Shown piece after piece: positions 26,701 to 36,495 of a stretch of DNA of 64,000 bases (within the stretch, counting starts at the first letter, position 1; each line of letters begins with the position of its first letter). The stretch is from Agrypnia vestita. Its lineage: Eukaryota; Arthropoda; Insecta; Trichoptera; Phryganeidae. The position numbers were made by a program, and so were the translations under genes. The DNA lies in contig JADDOH010002569.1 of NCBI GenBank assembly GCA_016648135.1, positions 20,094-84,093 of the forward strand, in the 5' to 3' direction. Below the pieces are notes generated by a model that saw only the letters and a list, made by a program, of their open reading frames with translations, did no database searches and was not told where the DNA came from.

Positions 26701-28591
26701 TAGAAGAAAGAGACTGTCCAATGATGGCTTGGATGCTGCTTACAAAAACCATTCTAACAGGAGGCGAGGATCTTCTGGAGTGGGTCTTTTACATCTATCC
26801 GGTTCCAACTCTGAAGGGAGAGGAACCATCGATTCGGACTCTGATGTTGACGACGTCAACAATCTTCTACAACGCTCCCGGTCACAATTAGAAGACGCTG
26901 AAGGAGTATTATCCAAGGAAGAAATAACTCCGGATCTGCTACAGATTAATGATTATGTAAGGAAAACATTTGATTTGGAAGTAGTTAAGAATGATGTTCC
27001 TCCAGAAGGTATTTCTGGAGGAAGTGATGGTTGTGAGGATAAAGACAAGGATAAGGGTTCGAACCTTGCAGCCAGGTTTTGTTTTGCCGTTGCCATTTTT
27101 TCAATAATTGTGTTTGTGTGTTTGAATTCATACAAGTAATTGTAGTTTATTAATGCTTGTTACGCTGTTTGATCTTTTAAATTTTTATTAACCTAAAAAT
27201 TTCATAATGATACTGTTTGAAAACGTGGTTGGTTTGGTAGCTCCTCTTTTTTGTGTTTTTTTTGCAACTCACACCCTTTTGATATGGTGCTCATTTTATT
27301 TACATTTATTATTTAATCTACTTAAAAATCTCTGAATGGAGTATTGACATAAAATATATATATGTACATATTTAAGTATATATTGGTATATTTTAAGGTT
27401 AAGTATTACGAAAACAGTGCCTTTTTAGAGGTAATTTTTTATTTAGGAGATAATTGGAAGTTGTGTTTAAATGTGATAGTAGAAATAATACAAATTAATA
27501 CTTAATGTTTTGTTTTATATTTCTAATAGACCATAACTTTTTACTGAGTTGTGTAATGGCATGCTGTAGAATAAATGTTAATTAATCTTGAAATCCAGTT
27601 TATTATTTAAGACAGCTCTACGCAATGCCAGATACTACCTACTTGTAGATTCTTTTACTACTTTAAAAAAAAAATTAAAACCAGTTATTTATAAATTATT
27701 CCTTCAGGAATCTTGCATTTTGTGGTGCTGTGTTTATCCCTTTCTTCATTTTTCTTATAGTCTTTTTTTATAATATGCAATTTATGCAAACATCTAAAAA
27801 AATCTATTAATTATGTATAAACTTAATAAAAAACAAATGTATGTATAATAATTATTAATAAAATAATAATAAAATAAAAATGAAAAAGATATTTCTTTCA
27901 TAATTAAACAGTATATTTTTGATCATAGACAACGTACACAGATACAAAAAATGTTTATGGTTTAAAGGTTATGGCAACATTTTCTTTTGCTAGCATCCAA
28001 GAAAAGTGGTGCCACGCTTCAAAAAGTATTCGCATTAATTACTGAGTGAAAGTTCGATACGCTTGGTAGGAATTAGATCACTGCGCTATGCTCACTGACT
28101 GGGCTGACGTAACATTAAAAGTATCATAGACAACGACGAGTGCATCAAATCTGCCTGCGTTCAATTTTTTAATATGGCTACTCGAATATCAGGTACATTA
28201 TGCTTACCTTCTACACACACAAACTGCTTTAATTCTGCTTGTTATCACATTTCCAACTATATCACTGAAATATTTAAACAACTGTATATATTTATTTGGT
28301 AACACTTTCAGCTAACTATTTTATATTTTATTATAGTATAGTATAAGTATTAAAATTATTGTACTGTGTAATGTTTAGTGTATTTTACAATTTTCTTTAA
28401 GCACTGTTTCCGCATTAGTTTATAGAGCACACTAAAACATTGACTACATTGCTAACAAACCTAACGTAACAAAAATTTTTCGCAGAGCGATCTCTTGGCG
28501 ACGTGCAGTGAAAACATTCGATGCTTGGAAACTGTATTAGCCGGAGCATCGGAGGGGGTTTTGTCTTCAGCTCGGCGGCAAGAAATAAGAG
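17613..28591 (+). CDS. klar: Klarsicht/nesprin-like multi-exon gene (partial, nine exons)
   Basis: Join of 17613-17768, 17893-18157, 18963-19609, 20406-20573, 21283-21561, 22549-22841, 24775-25153, 26018-26956 and 28486-28591. All junctions are AG-acceptor/GT-donor except the last donor (GC), and the frame stays open throughout, giving about 1,077 residues. The protein is rich in Ser, Asp, Glu and Thr and looks mostly disordered until residue ~700. There the blocks EQAWDFYQEKYQSE and ARRLLEFGDDYRNFLDSQSD appear, then a basic Ser/Arg region, then a helical stretch (LLQRSRSQLEDAEGVL, LLATCSENIRCLETVLAGAS) like the first helices of a spectrin repeat. This resembles what I remember of klarsicht/nesprin KASH proteins, which link the outer nuclear membrane to microtubule motors; no KASH tail is visible here. 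Neither the start codon nor the long-isoform 3' end is in the window. Alternative: another spectrin-repeat scaffold. Gene structure is solid; the name is moderate. Confidence 0.55.
17893..18157 (+). CDS. Exon 2 visible of klarsicht-like gene
   Basis: Acceptor GCATTTCCAG before 17893, donor ATTG|GTAAGT at 18158. The exon is 265 nt and ends in phase 1. The sequence is strongly acidic (DDNDDN, EADTEG, DEEHD) and ends with DGVLDCVDGI. The 124-nt intron before it is typical of short insect introns. Confidence 0.8.
18963..19609 (+). CDS. Exon 3 visible of klarsicht-like gene
   Basis: Acceptor ATATTTTAG before 18963, donor CAG|GTATAG at 19610. At 647 nt it is the second-largest exon, and the junction codon with exon 2 reads Asp. 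The frame stays open through DTENLDASLYDEPPTPVTV and alternates acidic and Lys-rich segments. A helical stretch with RRLVNQADEMVQKKAQEMN follows near the end. An antisense open frame at 19093-19332 is a shadow of this exon. Confidence 0.82.
19975..20070 (+). repeat. tRNA-like SINE head in intron 3
   Basis: GTGGGCTCAGCTGATGCTGG followed by box B-like GGTTCAATTCCCAATG and ATACATCCCTGTGATTTTAC. Family differs from the three SINEs above. Inside the intron between exons 3 and 4. Confidence 0.4.
20406..20573 (+). CDS. Exon 4 visible of klarsicht-like gene
   Basis: Acceptor TTTTTGCAG before 20406, donor AAG|GTAATT at 20574. It is 56 codons, phase 0 at both ends, with the motif LDSCDASGEYTTGDSDRQS, a Ser/Thr/Asp-rich segment that looks like a conserved linear motif. 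It could be skipped without breaking the frame. Confidence 0.78.
21283..21561 (+). CDS. Exon 5 visible of klarsicht-like gene
   Basis: Acceptor TTTCACTCCAG before 21283, donor CAA|GTAAGT at 21562. It is 93 codons, phase 0 at both ends. It contains RPWSVSCLSQLSYAAKESS and SGMSISESALNTL, less acidic than its neighbours and with a possible short amphipathic helix. Being symmetric, it too is a candidate cassette exon. Confidence 0.78.
22549..22841 (+). CDS. Exon 6 visible of klarsicht-like gene
   Basis: Acceptor TTGTTTTCAG before 22549, donor AATAG|GTACAT at 22842, phase 2 at the end. It encodes a cluster of basic residues (CSLRRKRLKLRRRHQ) that could act as a nuclear-localisation or membrane/RNA-contact patch (inference), then a Ser/Lys-rich segment. 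The in-frame TAG at the boundary is removed by splicing to exon 7, where the junction codon becomes AGG (Arg). Confidence 0.76.
22992..23711. mobile_element. MITE family A, copy 1 (hosts another MITE)
   Basis: Begins TACAGAGTGTAACAG and ends CTGTTACAACCTGTA, with long inverted arms (a TGAGTCAAAAATGTT block at each end). Same family as the copies at 40525, 50366 and 61568. A family B MITE is inserted at 23093-23308. It lies in the intron between exons 6 and 7. Confidence 0.75.
23093..23308. mobile_element. MITE family B, copy 1 (nested)
   Basis: About 216 bp from TAGTGATAGTCAAACCATCA to AAAATACCATTACTA, with inverted arms (GTATCTGATT / AATCAGATAC). It is inserted inside MITE family A copy 1, so it is younger than it. 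Second copy at 32459-32764. Confidence 0.75.
23756..23866. repeat. Short foldback in intron 6
   Basis: AATAAAGTTCTATCAATCTG at the left and CAGATTGATAAAACTTTATT at the right form an imperfect inverted repeat about 110 bp apart. It lies just after MITE family A copy 1. Confidence 0.6.
24775..25153 (+). CDS. Exon 7 visible of klarsicht-like gene
   Basis: Acceptor TTTATTTCAG before 24775, donor CAG|GTAATT at 25154. It encodes an acidic segment followed by GPRLPNDLAV, NIDRERASLLGLDIAERSAL and, at the end, SSFSEQAWDFYQ. The latter continues directly into EKYQSEAYSE of exon 8. This junction block is part of the family identification. Confidence 0.8.
25964..25997 (+). repeat. AAT/ATT microsatellite before exon 8
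   Basis: A run of AAT units that turns into ATT units, ending about 20 nt before the exon 8 acceptor. It may form a hairpin close to the acceptor and polypyrimidine tract. Confidence 0.85.
26018..26956 (+). CDS. Exon 8 of klarsicht-like gene, spliced form
   Basis: Acceptor TTTGTTCCAG before 26018; donor TAT|GTAAGG at 26957 when spliced. It is 313 codons. It begins EKYQSEAYSEAPDSDAARR and LLEFGDDYRNFLDSQSDCC, continues with a long Ser/Arg/Lys region containing several RxxS-type potential phosphosites (SLERSKRSP, DSLERKNTKRSS), and ends with DVDDVNNLLQRSRSQLEDAE and ITPDLLQINDY. The end is predicted helical and fits helix A of a spectrin-like repeat continued in exon 9. Confidence 0.78.
26018..27139 (+). 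CDS. Exon 8 read-through form with tail anchor-like C-terminus
   Basis: If the donor at 26957 is not used, the frame stays open for 60 more codons. The added sequence is charged (CEDKDKDKG), then has one hydrophobic segment (FCFAVAIFSIIVFVCLN) three residues before the stop at 27137-27139. A single C-terminal membrane segment with almost nothing after it is the layout of tail-anchored proteins. An AATAAA lies at 27570-27575. The visible part of this isoform would be 1,102 residues. It lacks the spectrin-like continuation and any KASH-type luminal tail. It could be a real alternative 3' end or a chance open intron. Confidence 0.5.
   Translation, partial: EKYQSEAYSEAPDSDAARRLLEFGDDYRNFLDSQSDCCSSLSAHPDPSPLMARRRVPLQNYSPTNTESRKNAINKGSFDSPEYGSFGRRSKKSSTSSFDRKKSLMDSLERSKRSPGTESDRIKRAKKILSDSLERKNTKRSSIDDCDNTNDQRRNYTSSNSTSSDVYNSSLEYQYVKQVTNGNKPDILDSLNRRTRKPSCESNKSRLSDESNSRLPESSLNSSLDSPARRKRLSNDGLDAAYKNHSNRRRGSSGVGLLHLSGSNSEGRGTIDSDSDVDDVNNLLQRSRSQLEDAEGVLSKEEITPDLLQINDYVRKTFDLEVVKNDVPPEGISGGSDGCEDKDKDKGSNLAARFCFAVAIFSIIVFVCLNSYK
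27570..27575 (+). terminator. Polyadenylation signal for read-through isoform
   Basis: AATAAA, about 430 nt after the stop at 27139, in an AT-rich 3'UTR-like region. Further AATAAA copies are seen near 27825 and later, so which one is used is unknown. Confidence 0.35.
28486..28591 (+). CDS. Exon 9 visible, spectrin-like helix, GC donor
   Basis: Acceptor TTTTTCGCAG before 28486. The exon reads SDLLATCSENIRCLETVLAG then ASEGVLSSARRQEIR, in phase with the exon 8 donor at 26957, and looks like a continuation of a spectrin-type helical repeat. It stays open past its end but the sequence AGAG|GCAAGT at 28592 matches the GC-AG intron donor consensus (AG|GCAAGT) very well. No GT donor is placed as plausibly. 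It ends in phase 1. The next exon is not recognised in the window. Confidence 0.62.
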
Positions 28592-31500
28592 GCAAGTCAG
28601 ATTATAACATTTTCCAAGTAACATGTTTGTGCTTGTCTTGAAATTAATTTCAGAAAAATATTTATTTTATTTCAACATAAAGTCTTAACACGCATGGGTA
28701 GATTAATCAAATTCAAGTCACTTCTTAATCCTTCAATAACTCACCTTTATCATTTACTACGTGCCATTTAAATTTATACATACATGTTTTTGCATTTCTA
28801 GAACCCTTCGTCCACCACTTAGTTTTGCGCATGAATTTTTCCTTGCACCGTTTTATCCCTTGTTACATTCATCTTTTATTACACAGGCTTATTCTAGTTT
28901 TGCTACAGATGCTTTGAGTGATGTCTAACTCTTATTGAAAAATTCAGTCTTCATTCTATGGATATTTTGTTTTCACATTACAAAGTATGATGCATTGAAA
29001 ATGCTTATCTAAATCAGTTTAAATTCTTCAGAATTCTTGGAATATCATTTAAGGTTTTGAAACCTGATAACATTATCTCTGATAAAACATTTAAGATAGG
29101 ATGGTAGATTATATATTATTTAGATATTCCTAGGTAGTGGCATAACTTAAAAAATAATTTCCTGTGCACAATGGGAAAAATATGCGCATGTTTTGTATAT
29201 AAGATATATTAATATTAGGTATTGTGCAGTAAATCCATTTCATAGGCAGAAAAAAAAAGTCACTTAACTCCTATGATACTTGCACTTTCTTGGAAAATAA
29301 TGTGTGTTCTTAGACATTTATATGCATTCAGAACTTCCTTGTTTCGCTCTGCAACAATTTTCATTCACTTATATTTTTTTTGTAGTGTATAAATGAATTT
29401 CCTTATTTATTTATTTGTTCATTTTTTGTTTACATATTATTACAATGGCAGGTTTATTGCCAGTTGGCAATTTCTTCCAACCAACCACACCATTTAATAG
29501 AATATTTGAAATACATTTCCGGTATACAATGACAATCTAGCTCCATGAAAACGAAACGAGTAGGAGATGGATGGGGAAAGAAGGATTAAATTAGGTTTTG
29601 GGAAAGGTAAAATTGATTTAGTTTGTATTATGGTTATGGTCTATGATGTCTGTGCATACTTGATTCCACTTCCTCGCCGGCTGCACTTTGAATGAGGAGC
29701 TGAAGAATTCAATATTATGGATGGAGATGGGATAGTGAAGTATTTTGAACGGAGTAGAACGGATAGAAAGTTGAATTTAGATTTCAGGTACTGGGGTGAG
29801 TAAGGATTGAAATAGGCATTATAAAGTAAAGACAAAATATGAATGTTATGGCATTGTCGGACTGTAAGTCAATGGAGTAAATTGTGAAAAGATGAGATGC
29901 GATCAATTTTCTTGAAGTTGAAGGGAGTGCGTTTTGCAGGTGTTACAGTTTTTTTGAAATCCTCAACACTCTCTGCGTAATTTCTCGCTAGAGTGGATTT
30001 TAAAAATTATTAGTCCACATTATTATTGTAAAAAGTATCAACACCAAATGTGTGGCGAGGCCTTTGATCCTCCGTCTTATGTGGGTCCGATGCACCATTT
30101 TGCTTAGTTACGCTACTGTCCAGGGGTGCTGTTTATCTATAAAAAATATTCTGCGCCACAATGTTGCGAAGTTTCCAAGTGAAGACCTACGATCGAAACA
30201 TTTCATAATCTTATTAAAGAATTTAAATATTATGGTAAGTAATTATTATAATAATACCAATGTGAGAAGGAGAACAGTTTATTTTTATGATTTATAAATT
30301 TGTTCTTAATAAAACGCTGTAAAGGACCAAATTCACTTTCGGCTGAAATATAAGTTTAGTAAGCATTTTAGATGTTCAGATGAAGGACAGACATTAAGTT
30401 TTTTCAAATAATATTTTTTTTACAAAAAAATATTAAAGTGCACTCTCATATAATATATATAATATGTTAAACAGACATTGAAAATATTATATGTATTAAA
30501 TTAGAATTAGTATTGCGAAATTACCTTTTAACGTGTTTCAATATTTAGTTGGAAGAATTTTTTCTCCTTCTTTTGAATGTTTCGAGATATTGTCTGACAA
30601 AATGAGTAATAAGAAAATTGAGTAAATGCTTACGTGACTAAGTGTATATGTAAAGTTACAAAGTCTACAGAATTGCATAAAATAATTGCGGAAAAGGTTT
30701 TTTGCGTTTAGTATTTGAACTTTGTCAGCATCCATAATCCTGTATTTAAAATAACAAAAAATATTTTTGCAAGCTGCATTTGTGTTTTTAATAATACACA
30801 ACTGTGCTGCATGAGAGTAGATGCAAATTTAAAGATATTCATAGTAAATAAAATAAAATAGTCAAGTATGCCAATTTTTTCTTCCGAATATTCCGCTCTC
30901 CATCTTATGCTCTTAATGTTTTCTTTGAGTTTATGCTCTTCACAAAGAGTTCGTAAAATCTGCTATAAAATGTTTCTTTCATTTGCCAATAGATAAGTTG
31001 TGAATGAGAAGGAATTTATTACAATATAAATCACCCAGAGTATAATTCATTGATTCAAGAAAATATCTAAACACAAAAGTTATGCTTAAACATATTTTTA
31101 ATCCCTAATGTCTCTTGAATTAACTTTCTAAACATAGAATTAATTAGGCTAGACTACATCCAACGAATGTGCCAACTGTGTATATTGATAAGTAAATAAA
31201 ATACTTGCCTTACCTTGTTGGCACTGGACGTTGGGAGCTAAATACATCATTTAGCTGTGATCTGGTAGAAAATACACAGTAAAATCATCAAATTGTCTAT
31301 TATGTCTGTTCTGAGATTTTTTTTTCAAATTAAATTTTAATATTTCAAAAACAAATTGACATCTTGAAGAAAACATAAAACCTGCGATACTTTTTAACTT
31401 GGAGCCAATCCAATTTTTTTTTAAACACCTAACACAATCTCCCATAATAAATAATTGACATAATATGAATGCTGAAACAGGCGGAGAACCTACCAAGAGA

Positions 31501-32458
31501 AAGTACTTTTGTTTAATATTTAATTATCAAATTCTTAATGTATCCTTAAACAATTTTACTTTCTTTGGCTTTTATCTTATGAAATAATTAAAATGAATAT
31601 GTTTCACAAATAAAAAATTATCTAGCTATCTCTTTCGAGCTTCACTATACTGGTTTCACGATGCATAATAATCATGTATGGAGAAAGTAAAAACAATTAT
31701 TATGCTCTATGTCAGGTTGCCAAAACATTCTTGTGGCTTTTGGCCCCTGTTAGATTACACAAGACGTGCCTTCAACCATTGGTGCCAGATCGAATTATTT
31801 TAACTAATAGCTTAGAAAACTAATTTTAAACATAATTAAACCATTATTACACTATCTATTTGGTAAATATTGCTATAATATTTTAAAGATCAGTTATGTG
31901 TTGCTCTCCACCATGTCCTTAAATTTCTCAGCCCAGGAGTTAATTTACTTCACACCATAAGCTCAACTACACCGGAAGACTGGTGTCCCGCTCCGTGCTC
32001 CAACTGCGCTCCTTATGTGTAAATTGGCTCACCTGCTTTGAGATAACAACTAATGAAGGCAGCTCAACGATACGCCACCGTTTTGTGCTATAAAACAAAT
32101 CACACATTGTACCTCGTGTTCAGATTTTTTTTTTTGACAACGATTTTTAAATATTTTATGATCATCAGAATATCGAATTGATCATTATGTTTAAAAAAAA
32201 CGACATTTAAAAATATTAAACTTACAATTCAAAAAGGATATAAAATTAGCACCCTCTCAACTTATACTAAAATATTAAATCAAATAATACGAAATATGTT
32301 CTGTTACAAATTAATAATATACAATTTAATAATACGAATTCACCTATAAGAGTAATTTCTTTAATAGAATTATCATTGAAATTTACTGTTATGACTGTGG
32401 TTTCTTGTAAGTATAAGAGTGCGGCACAGCAGAATAATCAATTTAGAATCAAGAATAA

Positions 32459-32764
32459 TTAGTTATTGTCAAACCGTTATTTTAACCGGTTATTCTCGGT
32501 ACTATTAATTGAGATTAGTATCTGACTAGCCGTAAACCCGCGAAAAATTTAAATGCTGTTGTTGTGATTCCAGCAAATTACGGACAGGCAGACGGACATT
32601 CGAATTACGGACAGTTGATTGATGATTGGTAACTGAGATATAGCCTCTCTCTGGTACCGATGGTTATCAGTCGAATTGCGAAAAATCAGTTACCAGCCAT
32701 CGATTCAATCAGATACAAATCTTAAATAATGATTATTGTGTAACCGGTTAAAATACCATCACTA
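32459..32764. mobile_element. MITE family B, copy 2
   Basis: From TTAGTTATTGTCAAACCG to AACCGGTTAAAATACCATCA then CTA. Shares the termini and the AATCAGATACAAATCT block with copy 1 but has about 90 bp of extra interior containing CCAGCAAATTACGGACAG twice-like text. Confidence 0.72.
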
Positions 32765-32768
32765 AGGA

Positions 32769-32897
32769 CCGATTGTTTGATCGGGAGCAAGAGTAATAGT
32801 TAAGAAAAAAACATAGATTTTTGCTTTTCCGACAATTAAACGAAGCATTTTCGTAAAAATCTATGCTTTTTGCTTAACTATTATACTAAACAACCGG
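32769..32897. mobile_element. MITE family C, copy 1
   Basis: Foldback of about 130 bp. Left GATTGTTTGATCGGGAGCAA, right AACTATTATACTAAACAACC. The inner arms contain CATAGATTTTTGC and its complement GTAAAAATCTATG. It directly abuts family B copy 2. Confidence 0.65.
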
Positions 32898-33229
32898 CAC
32901 TGAGAATAATTGCGGCACATAAAAGATACTGATAATTCAATTTGAAGGCGTTGCAGAAAATTAGTGATGAAGATTTTGCAATCCTTTCATAAATTTTGCA
33001 CAAATTAGTAGTCTGAATTCCACAATGCGTTGATATTTATCTAATAAACATAAAATCACTAAGCTGGTGTAACCGCTACCGTTGCTGGCCAAATTTAGCA
33101 ACATCATAATAATGTCAAATACTAACTGGAATGTCACACGATTTACGTGTTATTTCTCTTCGAAATACATATAATTATTTCGGAAATAGTAAACTCGTAT
33201 TTAGTAAATACTCCATAAAACTGTTTCTA

Positions 33230-33365
33230 ACCGCTGGTTGTCAACACCGTCGCAATGAGTTTCCTGTCAGAAGAATTCAGTCGGTCGCTGTCGGCGGTCG
33301 TTCGCGCGAGTTGTTCGCGGGGATTTATTTTTGTGAACGCGTCATTTTCGCGCTAGGCGTTGGAT
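33230..33365 (+). promoter_or_regulatory. CpG-rich promoter-like region with initiator
   Basis: A sharp GC- and CpG-rich island in AT-rich surroundings, with an insect initiator match TCAGTC at 33277-33282 (+1 near 33279) and CG-dense sequence just downstream, typical of insect 5'UTR starts. No clear TATA box at -30. It would drive the short first exon near 34.5 kb; that link is inferred from order and orientation. Confidence 0.4.
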
Positions 33366-34542
33366 AAGTTGGAAAAACAGAATATTGCGTCGATATTGTA
33401 TCTAATCTCGTCTATAAACATTTATAAGTTTTGAGTTCGTATTAAATTCGATACAGTTTCGCGTTGTGCATTTGTGATAACAATTTTACAACTGCTTTTA
33501 AACAAGTTTTTATTATAAAATAAAACGAGAATTTCATGGCGGATTTCAAATATTTTGTTTAGCTTTTTTATGTTATGCCTAGTAATATCGCATAGCTAAT
33601 ACAGCTACTTAGTATACTTGCTTATTGAATTTTGTGTACACCATTAAAAGTAAATATTTCATCTCAAACAATGCATATTTTTTTATTTAAATAACATTGA
33701 ATTCACGCTTCAAGCTATAATATAATTTGTGTCGAAATTTTGGCGCCTGACCTCACGTCGACCTCCTGTGTCGGGTTTCACGTATCAATTGTCATTTTTG
33801 AAAAACAAAAGTAAACTGGTTTTTTAAAAAAGAAAAACCTGTTTTTTGACAGAAATCGAGACACATACGTGCCAAAAATATTAAAATAATTTTAATATTA
33901 GTAGGTAGGTAAATAATTCTTGTTTAATGTACTGACGTAAACAAATTAAAAGTACGGATGCAATTAAAGCTTAACGGGAATATAAAATTAAGTGGGATGA
34001 CATAATGGCAACATTCCTTTTGATCTATTTTTGAATTGTGTACCAGTTTGCCGCCAAAAGTGATAACTTTTGTATGTCTCAGATATTTCTCGTTATATCA
34101 TGTTATTGATAATTCGATTCGAATTGTTTTGTAACTTTTAGAACTTATTCCGTTACGAAACTAAACGTCGAAACCCCGAAAGTCAGTCACATTTGACATG
34201 ACGTAAAAATGTTGTCATGAAGTTCTGTAAAGTTAAGGAACTGTCCAAAAAAGTTTTGCCGAGTTGGCATTTCAACGTGTCACGATTAAAATGAGTTTTT
34301 ATTTTATTTTCTAGCTGAAAAGCAATAGCAATAACGGTTGTGATAAAATAGTATTGATTTGTTCGACAATAATTGGATTGAACTACATATATAATATTTC
34401 GTGTTGTGGAGGACCGAGAAAGTGAAACACCTGGCTTTTGGTGCACTTTACGCGTATACAAAAAAGCAGGCAGTGCTAAGGAAAAAGGCTTAATTAGTGA
34501 AGTTCACGGTGAGTGTTGGAGGTGTCAGAACTGCTCGTGACG

Positions 34543-34579
34543 ATGACGTCAGTAGGCTCCACGCAAACCGAAGATGTGG
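34543..34579 (+). CDS. Short alternative first coding exon (MTSVGSTQTEDV)
   Basis: ATG at 34543 followed by twelve codons (MTSVGSTQTEDV) and a near-perfect donor G|GTGAGT at 34580, phase 1. The upstream sequence has a second donor-like CACG|GTGAGT at 34508 that could define an alternative 5'UTR exon. Phase 1 is the phase in which the GC-donor exon at 28591 ends, so both could splice to the same downstream acceptor. It might instead start an unrelated gene lying beyond the window. No partner exon is seen. Confidence 0.4.
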
Positions 34580-35165
34580 GTGAGTAATCCGCTATAAATC
34601 GAATAACAAAACCTTGTGCATCACTAATTCTGCGCTCAGTGTACGAACGTTTCTCTTATAAAATATGCTAAATTGTTTTGCATTTATCGCGGCCATCGAC
34701 AACTATTTGAAATGGACGTTGAATGACAAAGATCGCGCATGAGGTCACGCTTTGTTGATTCTCCCGCCTTTGCACGGGGCATATTTATATTGTATTTATT
34801 ATAAGAACGCTTAATGCTCATTTTCATTGTTATGCGTAATTTAATATTCATGCGTGGTATTATAATAAATCTAGAAGCTATCAACCAAAACCTTTTATGG
34901 TAATTACATATCGACAAGGAAATTTCCGTGTCCCTACGTAGGTACCTACTCTATTCAAAACTTTAAATTTCAGCCATGTTGAAGAATATAATGTATTAAA
35001 AAAATGTTGTCTCTGTAATGTCGTCGTCAGCTTTTGAACTTCGCGAAACTTTGATGGAAAGGATAAAACTGTATCAATGATCTAATCCTGGTCAATTTTT
35101 CTAAAAAGTATGGAACTTTGAATTGAATATAAATGAACCCTGAATACATAGATTGTAGCAATCTT

Positions 35166-35301
35166 AGGGTTGTTTCAAGTTAGATTAAAGTAAAATTTCG
35201 TATAATGCATAGATTTTTGCGTTCTCCACCAATCAAACGATCCGTTTCCGTAAAAATCTATGCTTTAAACGAACTTTTACTCCAACTTGATACAACCGGG
35301 C
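35166..35301. mobile_element. MITE family C, copy 2
   Basis: Left GGGTTGTTTCAAGTTAGATT, right ACTCCAACTTGATACAACCG. Same inner GCATAGATTTTTGC / GTAAAAATCTATGC arms and about the same length as copy 1. Confidence 0.68.
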
Positions 35302-35380
35302 CTCAGCGTGCTACAGAGAAATTTTCACAAAAGGATGCGATATTGGAGGCATTATTTATTATTGTCTTTTTGAAGTATGC

Positions 35381-36495
35381 TTAAGGCGATCGTCTAGCAG
35401 AATGAGCAAATTTCACCATTTTTTCTCATATCTTCTCTTGCGTTTTTTATTACATTTTTGTATGAAAATATCTCATTTTAAAATTTATTCATCAGGTTAC
35501 ATATATTTTAAATACGAATATCTTATTAAAATGTCATAAACTAAATTAAATAATTGATTAATAAATTACCAAACCTTCGATGTTTTAAAAATGAAGAAAA
35601 TTGCTCCACTTTGTGGGCCTTTTATGACTGAACGGCGTGTGAGATGTCTTTTTTATTCAATAATATTACAAAGTTAACGATTATCTTAAATTTATTACAA
35701 TTATAGAAAAATCTGTTAATACGTTTACATGCAATTTATGTTTTAAAAAATACTGTTTTTTAAAAATATTTTATTTTTTGTGGGTCTTTTTCAACTCTTT
35801 TTACATGGTTGACAACTTTTTTACTTCAATAGTCAAAAGAATAGATATTATAATTTTACAATAAAAACAAAAAAAAATCAAAATCTTTGTCGATATTCCT
35901 GATTTTAGATATTTAATCAAGACGCAACGTATTTATGACACAATACGCAGTGCCTTGATTAAATAGCTAAAATCTGAAATCGAGAATAATTTTTTGATTT
36001 TTTTTGTATTAATTTTAAAATAAAAATGTCTATTCCTTTAATTTATTAAAGAAAAAAAGTTATAAACTATTTTAAAAGGATCGAAAAAAACTCACAAAAA
36101 ATAAAAATAATTTAAAAAACAGTATTTTTTAAAACATAAATTGCATGTAAACGTATTAACAGATTTTTCTATAATTGTAACAAATTTAAGATAATCGTTA
36201 ACTTTGTAATATTATTGAATAAAAAAGACATCTCACACGCCGTTCAGTCATAAAAGGCCCACAAAGTGGAACAATTTTCTTCATTTTTAAAACATCGAAG
36301 GTTTGGTAATTTATTAATCAATTATTTAATTTAGTTTATGACATTTTAATAAGATATTCGTATTTAAAATATATGTAACCTGATGAATAAATTTTTTAAA
36401 TTAGATGTGTTCCTACAAAAACTTGATAAAAAACGAAAGAGAAGATATGAGAAAAAATGGTGAAATTTGCTCATTCTGCTAGACGATCGCCTTAA
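35381..36495. mobile_element. 1.1-kb foldback element with TTAA ends
   Basis: Two arms of about 545 nt are inverted and nearly identical around a centre near 35925-35955. The ends are TTAAGGCGATCGTCTAGCAG and its complement at 36476-36495. TTAA at both extremes fits piggyBac-type target duplication. No protein is encoded. Class assignment rests only on the TTAA ends. Confidence 0.75.

Larger units (their letters stand above)
28592..33229 (+). other. Intron-like region before internal promoter
   Basis: AT-rich. MITE families B and C sit together at 32459-32897. A purine-rich patch at 29520-29960 looks like old retroelement sequence but gives no clear frame. No exon recognised. Confidence 0.5.

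Noticed and set aside
29641..29835. 64-codon minus-strand frame in a purine-rich patch
   Set aside because: No domain recognised; low-complexity composition is enough to explain the open frame.
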